Positions 9,189 through 17,397 of a DNA stretch of 64,000 nt are shown in pieces. This DNA is from Sediminibacillus halophilus (GTDB taxonomy: Bacteria; Bacillota; Bacilli; Bacillales; Amphibacillaceae): contig NZ_FNHF01000009.1 in assembly GCF_900103695.1 (NCBI RefSeq), positions 1-64,000 on the forward strand. The letters are read 5' to 3'. The position numbers and the translations under genes are program-made. The notes beneath the pieces are model-generated. The model was not told the origin of the DNA. It saw only the letters and a list, made by a program, of their open reading frames with translations, and ran no database searches. Positions within the stretch are counted from its first letter, which is position 1. Each line of letters starts with the position of its first letter.

Positions 9189-10862
9189 ATGAATATCCAG
9201 CTAAACAATGATACTGCTTTCATAGAAGAATTGGAAGACGCATTACAACAAGACGGACCGTTTTCTTCCTGGCAGCTGTTCCAGATGTCCTATCAAGCAG
9301 CACAAACGACCCTGACACCCGAATTTACTGGGTTGACCGCACCTAAACATCTGCCTCATATGGAGTTTTTACCGCACCAACTGGACTGCGCCAGGCAGAT
9401 AATCGAAGAAATGAACGGCAGAGGGTTGCTGGCAGATGAGGTCGGTTTAGGTAAGACGATTGAAGCCGGACTGATTTTAAAAGAATACATGATCAGGGGA
9501 TTGGTTAAAAAAGCTCTGATTCTTGTACCCGCTTCCCTTGTAAACCAATGGGTACTGGAGCTCAGCCAAAAATTTTATATACCGGCCGTATCCCAAGGAA
9601 AACGGCCGGTATGGGATCAGAACAGTATCATTGTTAGCTCGATTGATACAGCCAAGCGCCAGCCGCACCGCGATATTATTCTAGAGCAGGAATACGACTT
9701 CATCTTAATAGACGAGGCTCATAAACTCAAAAACCATAAAACCAAAAACTATGAGTTCGTTCGCGCTTTGAAAAAGAAATACTGCTTGCTTCTGACTGCA
9801 ACACCAGTGCAAAACAAACTTAGTGACATTTTCAACCTTGTCTCGATTTTAAAACCCGGACATCTTGGGAATTATGAAGACTTCACCGCCAATTACGGAA
9901 AAGATCGTAACAATTTATTTAACGACGAGCACCTTAAGCAGCTTATTCAAAAAGTGATGGTTCGGAACCGAAGGCAAGATACAAAGGTCGACTGGACGGA
10001 ACGTAAAGTCCAGACGGTCTGGATTGCTTTTAGCGAATCCGAGCAACAGGCTTACGATGAGTTAACTTCCATAACCAGTAAAGCAGATACATTTTCTTCT
10101 ATCACATTGACGAGAGAACTGTGCTCTTCACGGGAAGCTTGTTATTTATCCATGAAAAAAATGCTTCAGCAGGAAAAACAGATTGCCAATCGGGAAGCAT
10201 ATCAGGATTTTCTGAAGGTGATAGAAGAGCTGCCACACCACGCAAAAGCCGATAAGGTTGTTGAATTAATCGGAAACACGGATGAGAAGTTCATTATTTT
10301 TACGGAATACCGGGCAACCCAGTTGTACTTGCAGTGGTACTTACAGCAGCACGGCATCTCTTCCGTACCGTATCGGGGCGGATTTAAACGTGGCAAAAAA
10401 GATTGGATGAAGCAGCTTTTTCAAAACCATGCGCAGGTTTTGATTGCCACTGAAGCCGGCGGTGAAGGGATCAACCTTCAATTTTGCAATAACATGATAA
10501 ATTATGACCTACCCTGGAATCCCATGCGTTTGGAGCAAAGAATCGGAAGAATCCATCGATTCGGCCAGCAGCAGGATGTTCATATATATAACTTTGCGCT
10601 CCGCAACACGATGGAAGAACATGTGCTGAATTTATTATATGAAAAGATCCATTTGTTTGAACGGGTGGTAGGCAACCTCGATGACATTCTTGCCGAATTG
10701 GATATAAAAGATGTCGAGCAGGAAATTCAGACAATCTTCAGGGAATCAGAAACAGAAGGGGAAGCCAAAATCAAACTGGACAACCTCTCTTCGGTGATCT
10801 CTTTGCGACAAGACCAGTTACAAGAACAGGAGGATTGGGATGGCAATCGAGAATCTTCATAA
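9189..10862 (+). CDS. yqhH: SNF2-family DEAD/DEAH-box helicase (YqhH)
   Basis: Superfamily 2 ATP-dependent DNA translocase or helicase; cellular role not established. Motifs in order: Walker A DEVGLGKT (about residue 85), DEAH (about 177), LLTATPVQN (about 205), then the C-terminal helicase domain with TEAGGEG and QRIGRIHRFGQ (about 455). Start chosen at ATG 9189, 7 nt after AAAGGGG, giving 557 residues, the length I recall for B. subtilis YqhH. Overlaps yqhG by 23 nt. The gene pair runs opposite to gcv and shares an intergenic region with its riboswitch. Confidence 0.93.
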   Translation: MNIQLNNDTAFIEELEDALQQDGPFSSWQLFQMSYQAAQTTLTPEFTGLTAPKHLPHMEFLPHQLDCARQIIEEMNGRGLLADEVGLGKTIEAGLILKEYMIRGLVKKALILVPASLVNQWVLELSQKFYIPAVSQGKRPVWDQNSIIVSSIDTAKRQPHRDIILEQEYDFILIDEAHKLKNHKTKNYEFVRALKKKYCLLLTATPVQNKLSDIFNLVSILKPGHLGNYEDFTANYGKDRNNLFNDEHLKQLIQKVMVRNRRQDTKVDWTERKVQTVWIAFSESEQQAYDELTSITSKADTFSSITLTRELCSSREACYLSMKKMLQQEKQIANREAYQDFLKVIEELPHHAKADKVVELIGNTDEKFIIFTEYRATQLYLQWYLQQHGISSVPYRGGFKRGKKDWMKQLFQNHAQVLIATEAGGEGINLQFCNNMINYDLPWNPMRLEQRIGRIHRFGQQQDVHIYNFALRNTMEEHVLNLLYEKIHLFERVVGNLDDILAELDIKDVEQEIQTIFRESETEGEAKIKLDNLSSVISLRQDQLQEQEDWDGNRESS

Positions 10863-11652
10863 ATTTCTTTCCGACTACTTTCTGGCCAATCAATGCGAGT
10901 TATTGGACAACGAAAATGGAAAAGTGACCATCCAACTAACAGATAAAATGGATGAACTGATTATGAATCGGCCGTTTTACTGGCACTACATCAAACAAAT
11001 CGGCCAGCAAGGCCAGCCGATGAAAATTACGTTTATAACAAATCCAGACAGACAAAATGAGCAAGGTGAATGGGTACATTTCGGGAGTCCGAGGTTGCAT
11101 CAAATATTCCGTACATTGTCGAAACAGGGAAAGATAACCAGACAGTATGAGCAATCTGGATCGGTGTATCGCCAGCCGCTGATTCCCTGGCTGGTTTTGA
11201 ACATAAAGATCAGTTATCAAGGAAAGCATAAAAAGGATGAATTATTGTCTTACGGATTGCAATTGATTAACGGAACGTTGGTTAGTCCAATGATGGAGAA
11301 GCTATCCAAGTTAAACCTACAGCCAGTAATACCAGATTATTGTTATACAATATCTCCGCTGATTCACAACAAAAGCGCTTATCAGCGAATGATTCGCTAT
11401 GTACAGGATTATCTTCGGACAAAGGATTACACGTGGGCGAAGGAATCATGGGACCATCTTTATGCCGAAGGAAAACTACTTGAACATTTCTATAAGGAAG
11501 ACCAGGCGGATAAGGAGAAACAGAACCAGTTACAGCAGGCACTTAGCGAAATCGAAAGCAGATTCCGCCCTCGGATTTCCATTGACATTATCAACGGCGG
11601 TCTTTTTTACCTATCCCAGGAGAGTTCAAACGTTGTTCGTTCAAGTAGTTGA
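10840..11652 (+). CDS. yqhG: YqhG family protein, unknown function
   Basis: A 270-residue protein coupled to yqhH: its ATG lies 23 nt inside yqhH with an AGGAGG ribosome binding site 5-6 nt ahead. The pairing yqhH-yqhG is kept across Bacillaceae, so the two probably act together. No catalytic motif, signal peptide or membrane segment is visible. The C-terminal quarter is charged and helical (EDQADKEKQNQLQQAL) and may be a coiled coil. Function unknown. Confidence 0.88.
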   Translation: MAIENLHKFLSDYFLANQCELLDNENGKVTIQLTDKMDELIMNRPFYWHYIKQIGQQGQPMKITFITNPDRQNEQGEWVHFGSPRLHQIFRTLSKQGKITRQYEQSGSVYRQPLIPWLVLNIKISYQGKHKKDELLSYGLQLINGTLVSPMMEKLSKLNLQPVIPDYCYTISPLIHNKSAYQRMIRYVQDYLRTKDYTWAKESWDHLYAEGKLLEHFYKEDQADKEKQNQLQQALSEIESRFRPRISIDIINGGLFYLSQESSNVVRSSS

Positions 11653-11841
11653 ATAATTCGCATTGCTCCACCCTTCTGTATTCAGATCGGGAGAGAATAC
11701 GTGAAAATTCCAAGGGTTCAGCAACTACTAAAACCTTCTGGAAAACAGGGGTTACTTTTATCCAAAGAACGTAAAAACCCACTTTTCTCATTAAGGACAG
11801 TTTTTACTCTTTTATCTTCCAAAATAATCTGCCCACTAAAA

Positions 11842-11876
11842 AAGTAACAGACTGTCAAAATACAGCCTGTTACTTT
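11842..11876 (+). terminator. Terminator after yqhG
   Basis: AAGTAACAG...CTGTTACTT hairpin with an inner CTGT/ACAG stem, followed by TTTTCTTTTT on the plus strand. It overlaps the last codons of the convergent yqzE. Confidence 0.75.
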
Positions 11877-12049
11877 TTCTTTTTCATGAGCAAACGAAAT
11901 GCAAATGGAAGTAAACCCAGCCAGTGATCAGAAACATCGTTGCGCACTCTTTTGCTGTACTGTTTTTGCTTTTTCCGTTGGTCATGCGGTGTATCCATGT
12001 ACTTCACGATTTCCTGAGTCATAAATTTCACATAATCGTTTCCGGACAC
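11870..12049 (-). CDS. yqzE: YqzE family small protein
   Basis: Small basic protein of 59 residues from GTG 12049, with the ribosome binding site GAGGTGA 5 nt upstream; a GTG at 12058 is also in frame but lies inside that site. NDYVKFM near the N-terminus, a KKQKQ basic middle and WLGLLPFAFRLL with a lysine tail match the YqzE family, normally linked to the comG/aroK region. The hydrophobic C-terminal stretch could be a short membrane segment. Function unknown. Confidence 0.82.
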   Translation of the reverse strand: MSGNDYVKFMTQEIVKYMDTPHDQRKKQKQYSKRVRNDVSDHWLGLLPFAFRLLMKKKK

Positions 12050-12071
12050 TTTACTCACCTCTAAATTTTTC

Positions 12072-12587
12072 TTATATGCCTAGCATGTCCGTATTTTCTT
12101 TTCTTATAAGCTGGTATATTTCTTCGGCCACCTGTTCGGGGCTCTTTCCATCCGTTTCAATCAGATTGTCAGCCGTCTGTCGGTATTTCTCCAATCTACG
12201 CTCATATAGTTCTGTTTTTTCGTGTTTTTTCCAGAGAGGGCGTGAGTCATCGTTTCCTAATCTGCGATCAATTTCAGCTAATGAAGTATGTAGATACACC
12301 ACAAAAACATGCTCCTTCAACCAGTTCCTGTTCATTGTGGACTCCACAATACCGCCCCCCGTTGCTACCACTGCATCCGTTTTGGGCATTTTCATCAATG
12401 TATCGGTTTCCTTCTCACGGAAGATTGCTTCCCCCTGGCACTTAAAAATTTCCGGGATTGTGCGTCCGGTTGTTTGCTCGATCTGCTGATCTGTATCCAG
12501 CCCCGGTAATGCCATTTTCTCAGCTAACAATCGTAATACACTTGATTTACCGCTGCCCATAAAGCCGATAAGATAAATTGCTTTCAT
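12072..12587 (-). CDS. aroK: Shikimate kinase
   Basis: Phosphorylates shikimate with ATP, the fifth step of the chorismate pathway for aromatic amino acids. It has 171 residues, as usual. Walker A GSGKSS at about residues 11-16, substrate Asp in DTDQQ (about 32-36), ATGGGIVE (about 76-83) and the lid Arg in SRPLW (about 115-119) are present. ATG 12587 is preceded by GGAGAGGAAG. It lies just upstream of yqzE on the same strand and is divergent from comGA. Confidence 0.96.
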   Translation of the reverse strand: MKAIYLIGFMGSGKSSVLRLLAEKMALPGLDTDQQIEQTTGRTIPEIFKCQGEAIFREKETDTLMKMPKTDAVVATGGGIVESTMNRNWLKEHVFVVYLHTSLAEIDRRLGNDDSRPLWKKHEKTELYERRLEKYRQTADNLIETDGKSPEQVAEEIYQLIRKENTDMLGI

Positions 12588-12695
12588 ACTTCCTCTCCCC
12601 CTGAACTTCCTGAAGAATTTTTATATAATTGCAGGAAAAATACGAAATTCGTCGAATTAATCTTTATCCCAAATGAAAGTGAGGTGATTAAAGAA

Positions 12696-13712
12696 GTGAC
12701 CATCGCTGTCACCTTCTCAGAAAAATTGCTTACGGCTGCCATTTCAGCCAATGCCTCCGACATCCACTTCCTCCCCTCTGCAGTTGATACCGAAATTTTC
12801 TTTCGAATTAGAGGCGAACGAAGCCTCTTCAGCAAAATACCAGTTAGACACTATAAACAAATACTCAGTTATTATAAGTTTACCTCAGGAATGGATATAG
12901 GAGAAGTACGTAAGCCGCAAAGTGGCACCATCCCTTTTACGGTGGATAGTGGTCCGTCCTACTCCCTTCGCTTGTCCACACTCCCTGTAAATCATTTTGA
13001 AAGCTTGGCCGTCCGTATTCTTCCCCAGAGTGACACCCCTCCTCTCGAACGGTTGTTATTGTTCCCCTGGCAGTTAACCAAGCTTCACAGTTTGGTTTCT
13101 GCTAAATCTGGAATCATCCTGCTTACGGGGCCCACTGGAAGCGGGAAGACTACTACCCTTTACGCCTTGTTACAATCCTTGCTTGATAAGTATTCCCCTC
13201 AAGTGATCACACTCGAAGACCCGATTGAAAAGGACTTGGACAAAGCTATCCAAGTTCAGGTGAATGAAAAAGCCGGCATCAACTTTCAAACAGGGTTAAA
13301 GGCAGTGCTGCGACATGATCCCGACATTCTTATGATAGGAGAAATCCGTGATAAGGGAACAGCACAAATTGCCGTTCAAGCTGCTTTAACTGGTCATCTC
13401 GTTTTATCTACGCTTCACGCCAAAGATGCCTATGGCACGATCAAACGCCTGCTTGACATGGATATCAATAAGAATGAACTCTACCAGGTCTTACTAGGTG
13501 TATGTGCTCTTCAATTGGTGCCAATACAACTGTCCGATTCTGGTAACAACCGTACTGCCGTACTGGAGTTGCTGGAAAACACTACTCTGGTCGAGGCAAT
13601 AAGCGGTCACAATCCCTATCACTCCCCTGCCTTTGCTACATTTTCCCGACTAAGGAGGAAAGCGTACGCGTATGGTTATGCTGATCAGACAATTTTCAAC
13701 GTTGGTTTCTAA
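12696..13712 (+). CDS. comGA: Competence protein ComGA, traffic ATPase
   Basis: Cytoplasmic secretion ATPase (GspE/PilB family) that powers assembly of the competence pseudopilus for DNA uptake. ASDIHFLP lies near the N-terminus, Walker A GPTGSGKTT about residue 146, the Asp box TLEDPIEK, Walker B DPDILMIGEIRD, and the His box HLVLSTLHAKD. The likely start is GTG 12696, 8 nt after GTGAGGTGA; GTG 12684 is the alternative. The C-terminal region is short and lacks the cysteine cluster seen in B. subtilis ComGA. First gene of the comG operon. No clear ComK box was found upstream. Confidence 0.93.
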   Translation: MTIAVTFSEKLLTAAISANASDIHFLPSAVDTEIFFRIRGERSLFSKIPVRHYKQILSYYKFTSGMDIGEVRKPQSGTIPFTVDSGPSYSLRLSTLPVNHFESLAVRILPQSDTPPLERLLLFPWQLTKLHSLVSAKSGIILLTGPTGSGKTTTLYALLQSLLDKYSPQVITLEDPIEKDLDKAIQVQVNEKAGINFQTGLKAVLRHDPDILMIGEIRDKGTAQIAVQAALTGHLVLSTLHAKDAYGTIKRLLDMDINKNELYQVLLGVCALQLVPIQLSDSGNNRTAVLELLENTTLVEAISGHNPYHSPAFATFSRLRRKAYAYGYADQTIFNVGF

Positions 13713-14736
13713 CAACAGGATGAAATTATCCACCAAAGACCAGCTTGTCCTGCTACAACGTCTCAGCAGGCTTATCAAGAGCGGCTACTCATTGATGGAT
13801 TCCCTTCAGATGCTGGAATGGGACCCAAAGTTAAAAAGTGCGTCCCACTTCATTTCTCGTTCTTTGGCCAATGGGGACAGTATCGACAAGGCTTTCGAAC
13901 AAGCGCATTTCCATCAGAATATCATTTCCTATTTATATTTTGCCAGAAAAAACGGCGATTTAGAATCCATGCTCCGCCACTGCTCTGAGACAATGGAGAA
14001 GCAGCTGGCTCAATTCGAGCAATTTCAAAAAACTTCACGATACCCTTTTATCCTGATTGGATTTTTTGCCGTGTTGCTTTATTTCATCAAAACCTCAGTT
14101 TATCCAGCTTTTACACAGATGGTCCTCTCTGTATCAGGAGAGACACCGGCAATCACCACTTATTCCGTTTTGTTTGTCGACTTTCTGTTTAACTTCTCCG
14201 CATGCATGGCTGCAGCAGCCCTTCTCTTTGTCCCTGTTTGGTTATTATGGAAGACCAGGATACCGATTGATTTGCACATAAGGATACTTCAGAGAATTCC
14301 TTTATTGTATGGTTTTCAGCGAATGAAAACTACATTTCTGTTTGCCATACACTTGGGAGCTCTTTTGAAAAGTACCGTGCCATTGAAAGACGCCCTGATT
14401 ATTATGCAAAATCAAAGCCACCATCCAATACTCGCCCACTATGCGATGATCTTTACAGCCAATCTCAATCGAGGTATCCATATCACCACTGTCCTTCCAA
14501 GTCTAACCCTTTTTGAAACTGAGCTTTTCAGCATTTTCCTTAAGAATAACAATGCCCAAGAATTGGCGCATGACTTACAGATTTACGCTGATTTTTTAAC
14601 CGAAAGTCTCGAGGATAAATGGAAAAAGATGATCGCCTGGATTCAGCCGCTTACATTTTGTCTACTTGCAGGTTTGATAATTTTTGTCTACTTATCGATT
14701 ATGATGCCGATGTTCCAATTGATAAATTCAATCTGA
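13672..14736 (+). CDS. comGB: Competence protein ComGB, pseudopilus membrane platform
   Basis: GspF/PilC-type inner membrane platform protein, 354 residues. Three hydrophobic segments are seen: about residues 125-148 (FILIGFFAVLLYF), 165-190, and the C-terminal 328-350. The two cytoplasmic repeats each begin with an LxxLxxLIKSG-like helix. The start overlaps comGA by 41 nt, with AAGGAGG about 13 nt ahead, so an internal start (ATG 13678) is possible. It should recruit ComGA and feed ComGC into the pseudopilus. Confidence 0.92.
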   Translation: MVMLIRQFSTLVSNNRMKLSTKDQLVLLQRLSRLIKSGYSLMDSLQMLEWDPKLKSASHFISRSLANGDSIDKAFEQAHFHQNIISYLYFARKNGDLESMLRHCSETMEKQLAQFEQFQKTSRYPFILIGFFAVLLYFIKTSVYPAFTQMVLSVSGETPAITTYSVLFVDFLFNFSACMAAAALLFVPVWLLWKTRIPIDLHIRILQRIPLLYGFQRMKTTFLFAIHLGALLKSTVPLKDALIIMQNQSHHPILAHYAMIFTANLNRGIHITTVLPSLTLFETELFSIFLKNNNAQELAHDLQIYADFLTESLEDKWKKMIAWIQPLTFCLLAGLIIFVYLSIMMPMFQLINSI

Positions 14737-14751
14737 CAAAAGGAGACTGTT

Positions 14752-15057
14752 ATGAAAAACGAAGAAGGCTTCACTTTAATTGAGATGTTAATCGTTTTAA
14801 CGATTATTTCTATTCTCTTAATCCTCATATTGCCTAACCTTGCTGATAAGAATGAAGAGGTCCAGACAAAAGGCTGTACTGCACTCGCAGAAATGGCTTC
14901 CAGCCAAATACAAGCCTATGTTCTGGACCATGGCAGCGAACCAGACTCTATTTCTGAGCTGCTGAATGAAAATTATTTAAAAACAGATACGTGCGCCAAT
15001 GGAGCGAAACAAATTCAACTTTCACCAACCGGAGAGGTTGAGATTGTCTCACCATGA
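14752..15057 (+). CDS. comGC: Competence pseudopilin ComGC (major)
   Basis: Major pseudopilin, 101 residues. The prepilin cleavage site is the short N-terminus KNEEG followed by FTLIEMLIVL with the conserved Glu at +5. A hydrophobic alpha-1 helix follows, and two cysteines in the C-terminal half (KGCTAL and DTCANG) could form the known intramolecular disulfide. It would be processed by prepilin peptidase ComC, which is not in this window. 15 nt after comGB; overlaps comGD by 4 nt. Confidence 0.95.
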   Translation: MKNEEGFTLIEMLIVLTIISILLILILPNLADKNEEVQTKGCTALAEMASSQIQAYVLDHGSEPDSISELLNENYLKTDTCANGAKQIQLSPTGEVEIVSP

Positions 15058-15488
15058 AAGCAGGGGGCTTTACCTTCATCGAAGTGATGATTGTATTAGG
15101 TTGTCTCGTTACCCTTACAGCCGTAGGTATCACGCTTCCCTTGCACCTACTTGAGAAACAAGAAACAAAAGATTTCTTTCAGTTATTCGACAGCGATCTC
15201 ATTTACCTGCAACAATCAGCAATGCTGTCCTCCGAAAGAAATGCCCTTTACCTCGATCCGAAAGGTCACAAATATACCATTCGCACAGGTGGTACCGCCA
15301 AAGTTATTTTAGAAAGAAAAATACCGAAAAGCTGGAAAATTGAGTTAAGAACACTTAAAATACCACTTTCCTTTAACTCAAAAGGAACAATAAAACAGCC
15401 AGGAACAATGATTATTTATACAGATCGAAAGCGATACAAAGTGGTCTTCCCGCTCGGTAAAGGGAGGCACTACTATGAAGAATTGTAG
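15054..15488 (+). CDS. comGD: Competence pseudopilin ComGD (minor)
   Basis: Minor pseudopilin, 144 residues, starting in an ATGA overlap with comGC. The type IV prepilin signal is KAGG-FTFIEVMIVLG with Glu at +5, followed by one hydrophobic segment. The rest is predicted beta-rich and exported. Identified from the signal, size and third-to-fourth position in comG. Overlaps comGE by 14 nt. Confidence 0.9.
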   Translation: MKAGGFTFIEVMIVLGCLVTLTAVGITLPLHLLEKQETKDFFQLFDSDLIYLQQSAMLSSERNALYLDPKGHKYTIRTGGTAKVILERKIPKSWKIELRTLKIPLSFNSKGTIKQPGTMIIYTDRKRYKVVFPLGKGRHYYEEL

Positions 15489-15825
15489 AGGATTTACCAC
15501 CATCGAAGCATTAGCTGTTTTCTCTCTTTTTCTCATGGTTTCCGTTACCATTCTCCCCGGCTTGCTTCACATCAAAATGGAGGATTACCAATTATTGATA
15601 AAAAGGCAAGTACTGTCGCAGCTTCATGATGATTTAATTGAAATTGCTTATGGAAAACAACAGGAAAATCCAGAAAGTGAAAATTACCAGGACACCACAA
15701 TGGGGGTGAAGGTTACGTACACATTTGTCAATGAAACTGATTTAACGAAAGGATGTGCGAAATGGCAATATGCAAAACAGGAAGACCATGAAGTTTGTCT
15801 TTATGCTTATCCCGCAAAACAGTAA
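15475..15825 (+). CDS. comGE: Competence pseudopilin-like protein ComGE
   Basis: A 116-residue protein with prepilin-like N-terminus KNCRG-FTTIEALAVFSLF and one membrane helix. It has a good GGGAGG ribosome binding site inside comGD. Two cysteines near the end (KGCAKW, EVCLYA) may form a disulfide. Sequence conservation in this gene is low across Bacillaceae, so the name rests on position and signal. Confidence 0.86.
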   Translation: MKNCRGFTTIEALAVFSLFLMVSVTILPGLLHIKMEDYQLLIKRQVLSQLHDDLIEIAYGKQQENPESENYQDTTMGVKVTYTFVNETDLTKGCAKWQYAKQEDHEVCLYAYPAKQ

Positions 15826-16216
15826 GGGATTCACACTCCTTTCGCTTCTTTTCGGATTAGCCATCTTATTAATGGTTCTTCCTTGTGTCGGTATATTTTA
15901 CCAGTCACTTTCCATGGACAACCATTATCAGGAACAAGCCGTAAGACTTGCCTTTCAATTTTTGGCTGATCAGTCGGAACAATCTGTGGAAATGCAGGTC
16001 TCAGGAAACACCCTATTATTTGAACCGGGGGAGGGGTCCATTATCTCGATTAGCCAGTATGAGGACCTATTACGGAGACAAGTAGCTGGTGAAGGTCATG
16101 AAATATTGTTGCGAGATGTATCTGATTTTGCGATAGAACAGCTGACATTTGGCTTAAAAATAACCGTGATGATGGATAGAGGAGAACAATATGAAAAAAT
16201 CATCCCTTATCCTTAA
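15788..16216 (+). CDS. comGF: Competence protein ComGF
   Basis: Type IV prepilin-like protein of the ComGF family. The chosen start is ATG 15788 (MKFVFMLIPQ), preceded by AGGAAGA, giving 142 residues; an upstream ATG at 15755 is in frame but has no clear ribosome binding site. The motif SKGFTLLSLLFG resembles a cleavage site but lacks the +5 Glu. LLRRQVAGEGHEILL and FGLKITV fit the family's C-terminal pattern. It overlaps comGE by 38 nt and comGG by 26 nt. Confidence 0.87.
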   Translation: MKFVFMLIPQNSKGFTLLSLLFGLAILLMVLPCVGIFYQSLSMDNHYQEQAVRLAFQFLADQSEQSVEMQVSGNTLLFEPGEGSIISISQYEDLLRRQVAGEGHEILLRDVSDFAIEQLTFGLKITVMMDRGEQYEKIIPYP

Positions 16217-16580
16217 GAAAGAAAAATTAAATCCTAATGGTTTTATTTTCCCCTATGTAGCCTTTGCCTCTGTTGTTATAATCATGGCATTAATCAGCGC
16301 AGTTGCTCTCCTCCATAATCAGCAGATGGCAACTTACAAATATGAGGAACAGCTTAAGTTGGATACACTGCTGCAAATGGGGAAAGAGCAACTAAAATCC
16401 GAGCAGCATAATTGGGATATGAGCTGCCCTGCTCCCTGGAAGTACACATATCCATCAGGCACTACCGTCATTCGCTGTGAAAAAATAGAAGATGGAGTTC
16501 TCAAAGCAACCTTTACCATGGAAACCACCAATGGCACAACCGTCAATAAATTGGTTGTTTTCCAACCAGGTTCACCATGA
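16191..16580 (+). CDS. comGG: Competence protein ComGG
   Basis: Last pseudopilin-like gene of comG, 129 residues. One membrane helix lies at about residues 19-42 (FIFPYVAFASVVIIMAL) after a basic N-terminus with NPNGF, a degenerate cleavage site. ATG 16191 follows GGAGAAC. Two cysteines (MSCPAP, IRCEK) lie in the exported part. Named from position and pattern, because this family diverges quickly. Confidence 0.85.
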   Translation: MKKSSLILKKEKLNPNGFIFPYVAFASVVIIMALISAVALLHNQQMATYKYEEQLKLDTLLQMGKEQLKSEQHNWDMSCPAPWKYTYPSGTTVIRCEKIEDGVLKATFTMETTNGTTVNKLVVFQPGSP

Positions 16581-16687
16581 CCAGTTGTCTTTTACAAGTA
16601 TGGATTGGAAAGGAAAACGATTCACGACTACTGCTAACTAATATTGGTACGATATTTCGAGTAGTTGAAGTAGAACCGTTAATTTGA
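16577..16687 (+). CDS. Possible 36-residue ORF coupled to comGG
   Basis: ATG 16577 overlaps the comGG stop as ATGA, the arrangement of a translationally coupled gene, and runs 36 codons to TGATGA. It encodes a short soluble-looking peptide (MTSCLLQVWIG start). A stable hairpin follows 6 bp later. No homolog is recognised, and it could be chance. Confidence 0.25.
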   Translation: MTSCLLQVWIGKENDSRLLLTNIGTIFRVVEVEPLI

Positions 16688-16693
16688 TGAAAG

Positions 16694-16719
16694 GGTTGTC
16701 CCACCACTGTGGGGCAACC
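16694..16719 (+). terminator. Hairpin at the end of the comG operon
   Basis: An 11-bp stem, GGTTGTCCCAC with GTGGGGCAACC, and loop CACT. A T-run is missing, so it may be a weak terminator or a 3' stabiliser. Confidence 0.55.
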
Positions 16720-16894
16720 TCAACCTTATAAGATTTTCCACACATCCGTTTGAAGTACGCTTTCAAAACTTTGTTTCAGTGGGGTTTTAGCCTGCTTCCC
16801 TAGCTGGAGTTGCATCTTAATCTTTTTGTATGGAATTTGATAAATAGACGTATATTTTACAACCTATCCATCCATCCTAACAGTGTACAAACAT

Positions 16895-16966
16895 TGGGCT
16901 ATAGCCAAGCGGTAAGGCAGCGGGTTTTGATCCCGTGATTCGCTGGTTCGAATCCAGCTAGCCCAG
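16895..16966 (+). tRNA. tRNA-Gln (anticodon TTG)
   Basis: Full cloverleaf: acceptor TGGGCTA/TAGCCCA, D-arm AGCCAAGCGGTAAGGC, anticodon loop TTTTGAT, T-arm GCTGGTTCGAATCCAGC. CCA is not encoded (next bases are TTTG after the discriminator G). Very close to the B. subtilis tRNA-Gln pattern. Confidence 0.96.
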
Positions 16967-17086
16967 TTTGTTATTGTTGAGAGCATTTCTTCCCTTCATT
17001 TCTGGAAATGATAAGATTGATTTACAATCTTATCATACTCGTTTATAATAACCATGATACATAACCTTGAAAAGGAGGGGAAAAGT

Positions 17087-17329
17087 ATGGATAGAATGTA
17101 TCGCGTTCTTTCTTTTTGGACGGGTATTTTCACAGTCATGTTTTATATAGGTGATATGGAAAGCCTAGCTGTTTTGTTCCTTGCTCAGACAGTTTTCTTT
17201 ATTGCTGTAAGCTACTTGAAGCTCTCTGAACGCATGTACATGTACTTATTCGGTGGCTATTGCACCCTGTTCTTTATTGGTTTTACCTATTATACGAACT
17301 TCATACTCGTTCCCGGATTTGGGCATTAA
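17087..17329 (+). CDS. yqgY: DUF2626 membrane protein (YqgY)
   Basis: An 80-residue protein with two to three membrane helices (about residues 8-45 and 52-72) and the aromatic motif FTYYTNF. The start MDRMYRVLSFWTGIF with AAAGGAGGGG 6 nt ahead matches the DUF2626/YqgY family; an in-frame ATG at 17054 lies upstream without a site. Single-gene unit ending at a strong terminator. Function unknown. Confidence 0.9.
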   Translation: MDRMYRVLSFWTGIFTVMFYIGDMESLAVLFLAQTVFFIAVSYLKLSERMYMYLFGGYCTLFFIGFTYYTNFILVPGFGH

Positions 17330-17337
17330 AAACATGA

Positions 17338-17369
17338 AGCTCTGGACCTTTTTAAAAAAGGCCAGAGCT
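17338..17369. terminator. Terminator between yqgY and yqgX
   Basis: AGCTCTGG-CC pairs with GG-CCAGAGCT, followed by TTTTTGC. The A-rich and T-rich flanks allow function for both convergent genes. Confidence 0.85.
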
Positions 17370-17397
17370 TTTTGCTTTGAATTGCTCCCCTATATGA

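Noticed and set aside
9029-9223. 64-codon minus-strand frame upstream of the glycine riboswitch
   Set aside because: Lies across the gcv promoter region and the yqhH start, without a ribosome binding site.
12588-12695. ComK box upstream of comGA
   Set aside because: Looked for paired AAAA-N5-TTTT motifs; only partial, badly spaced matches were found.
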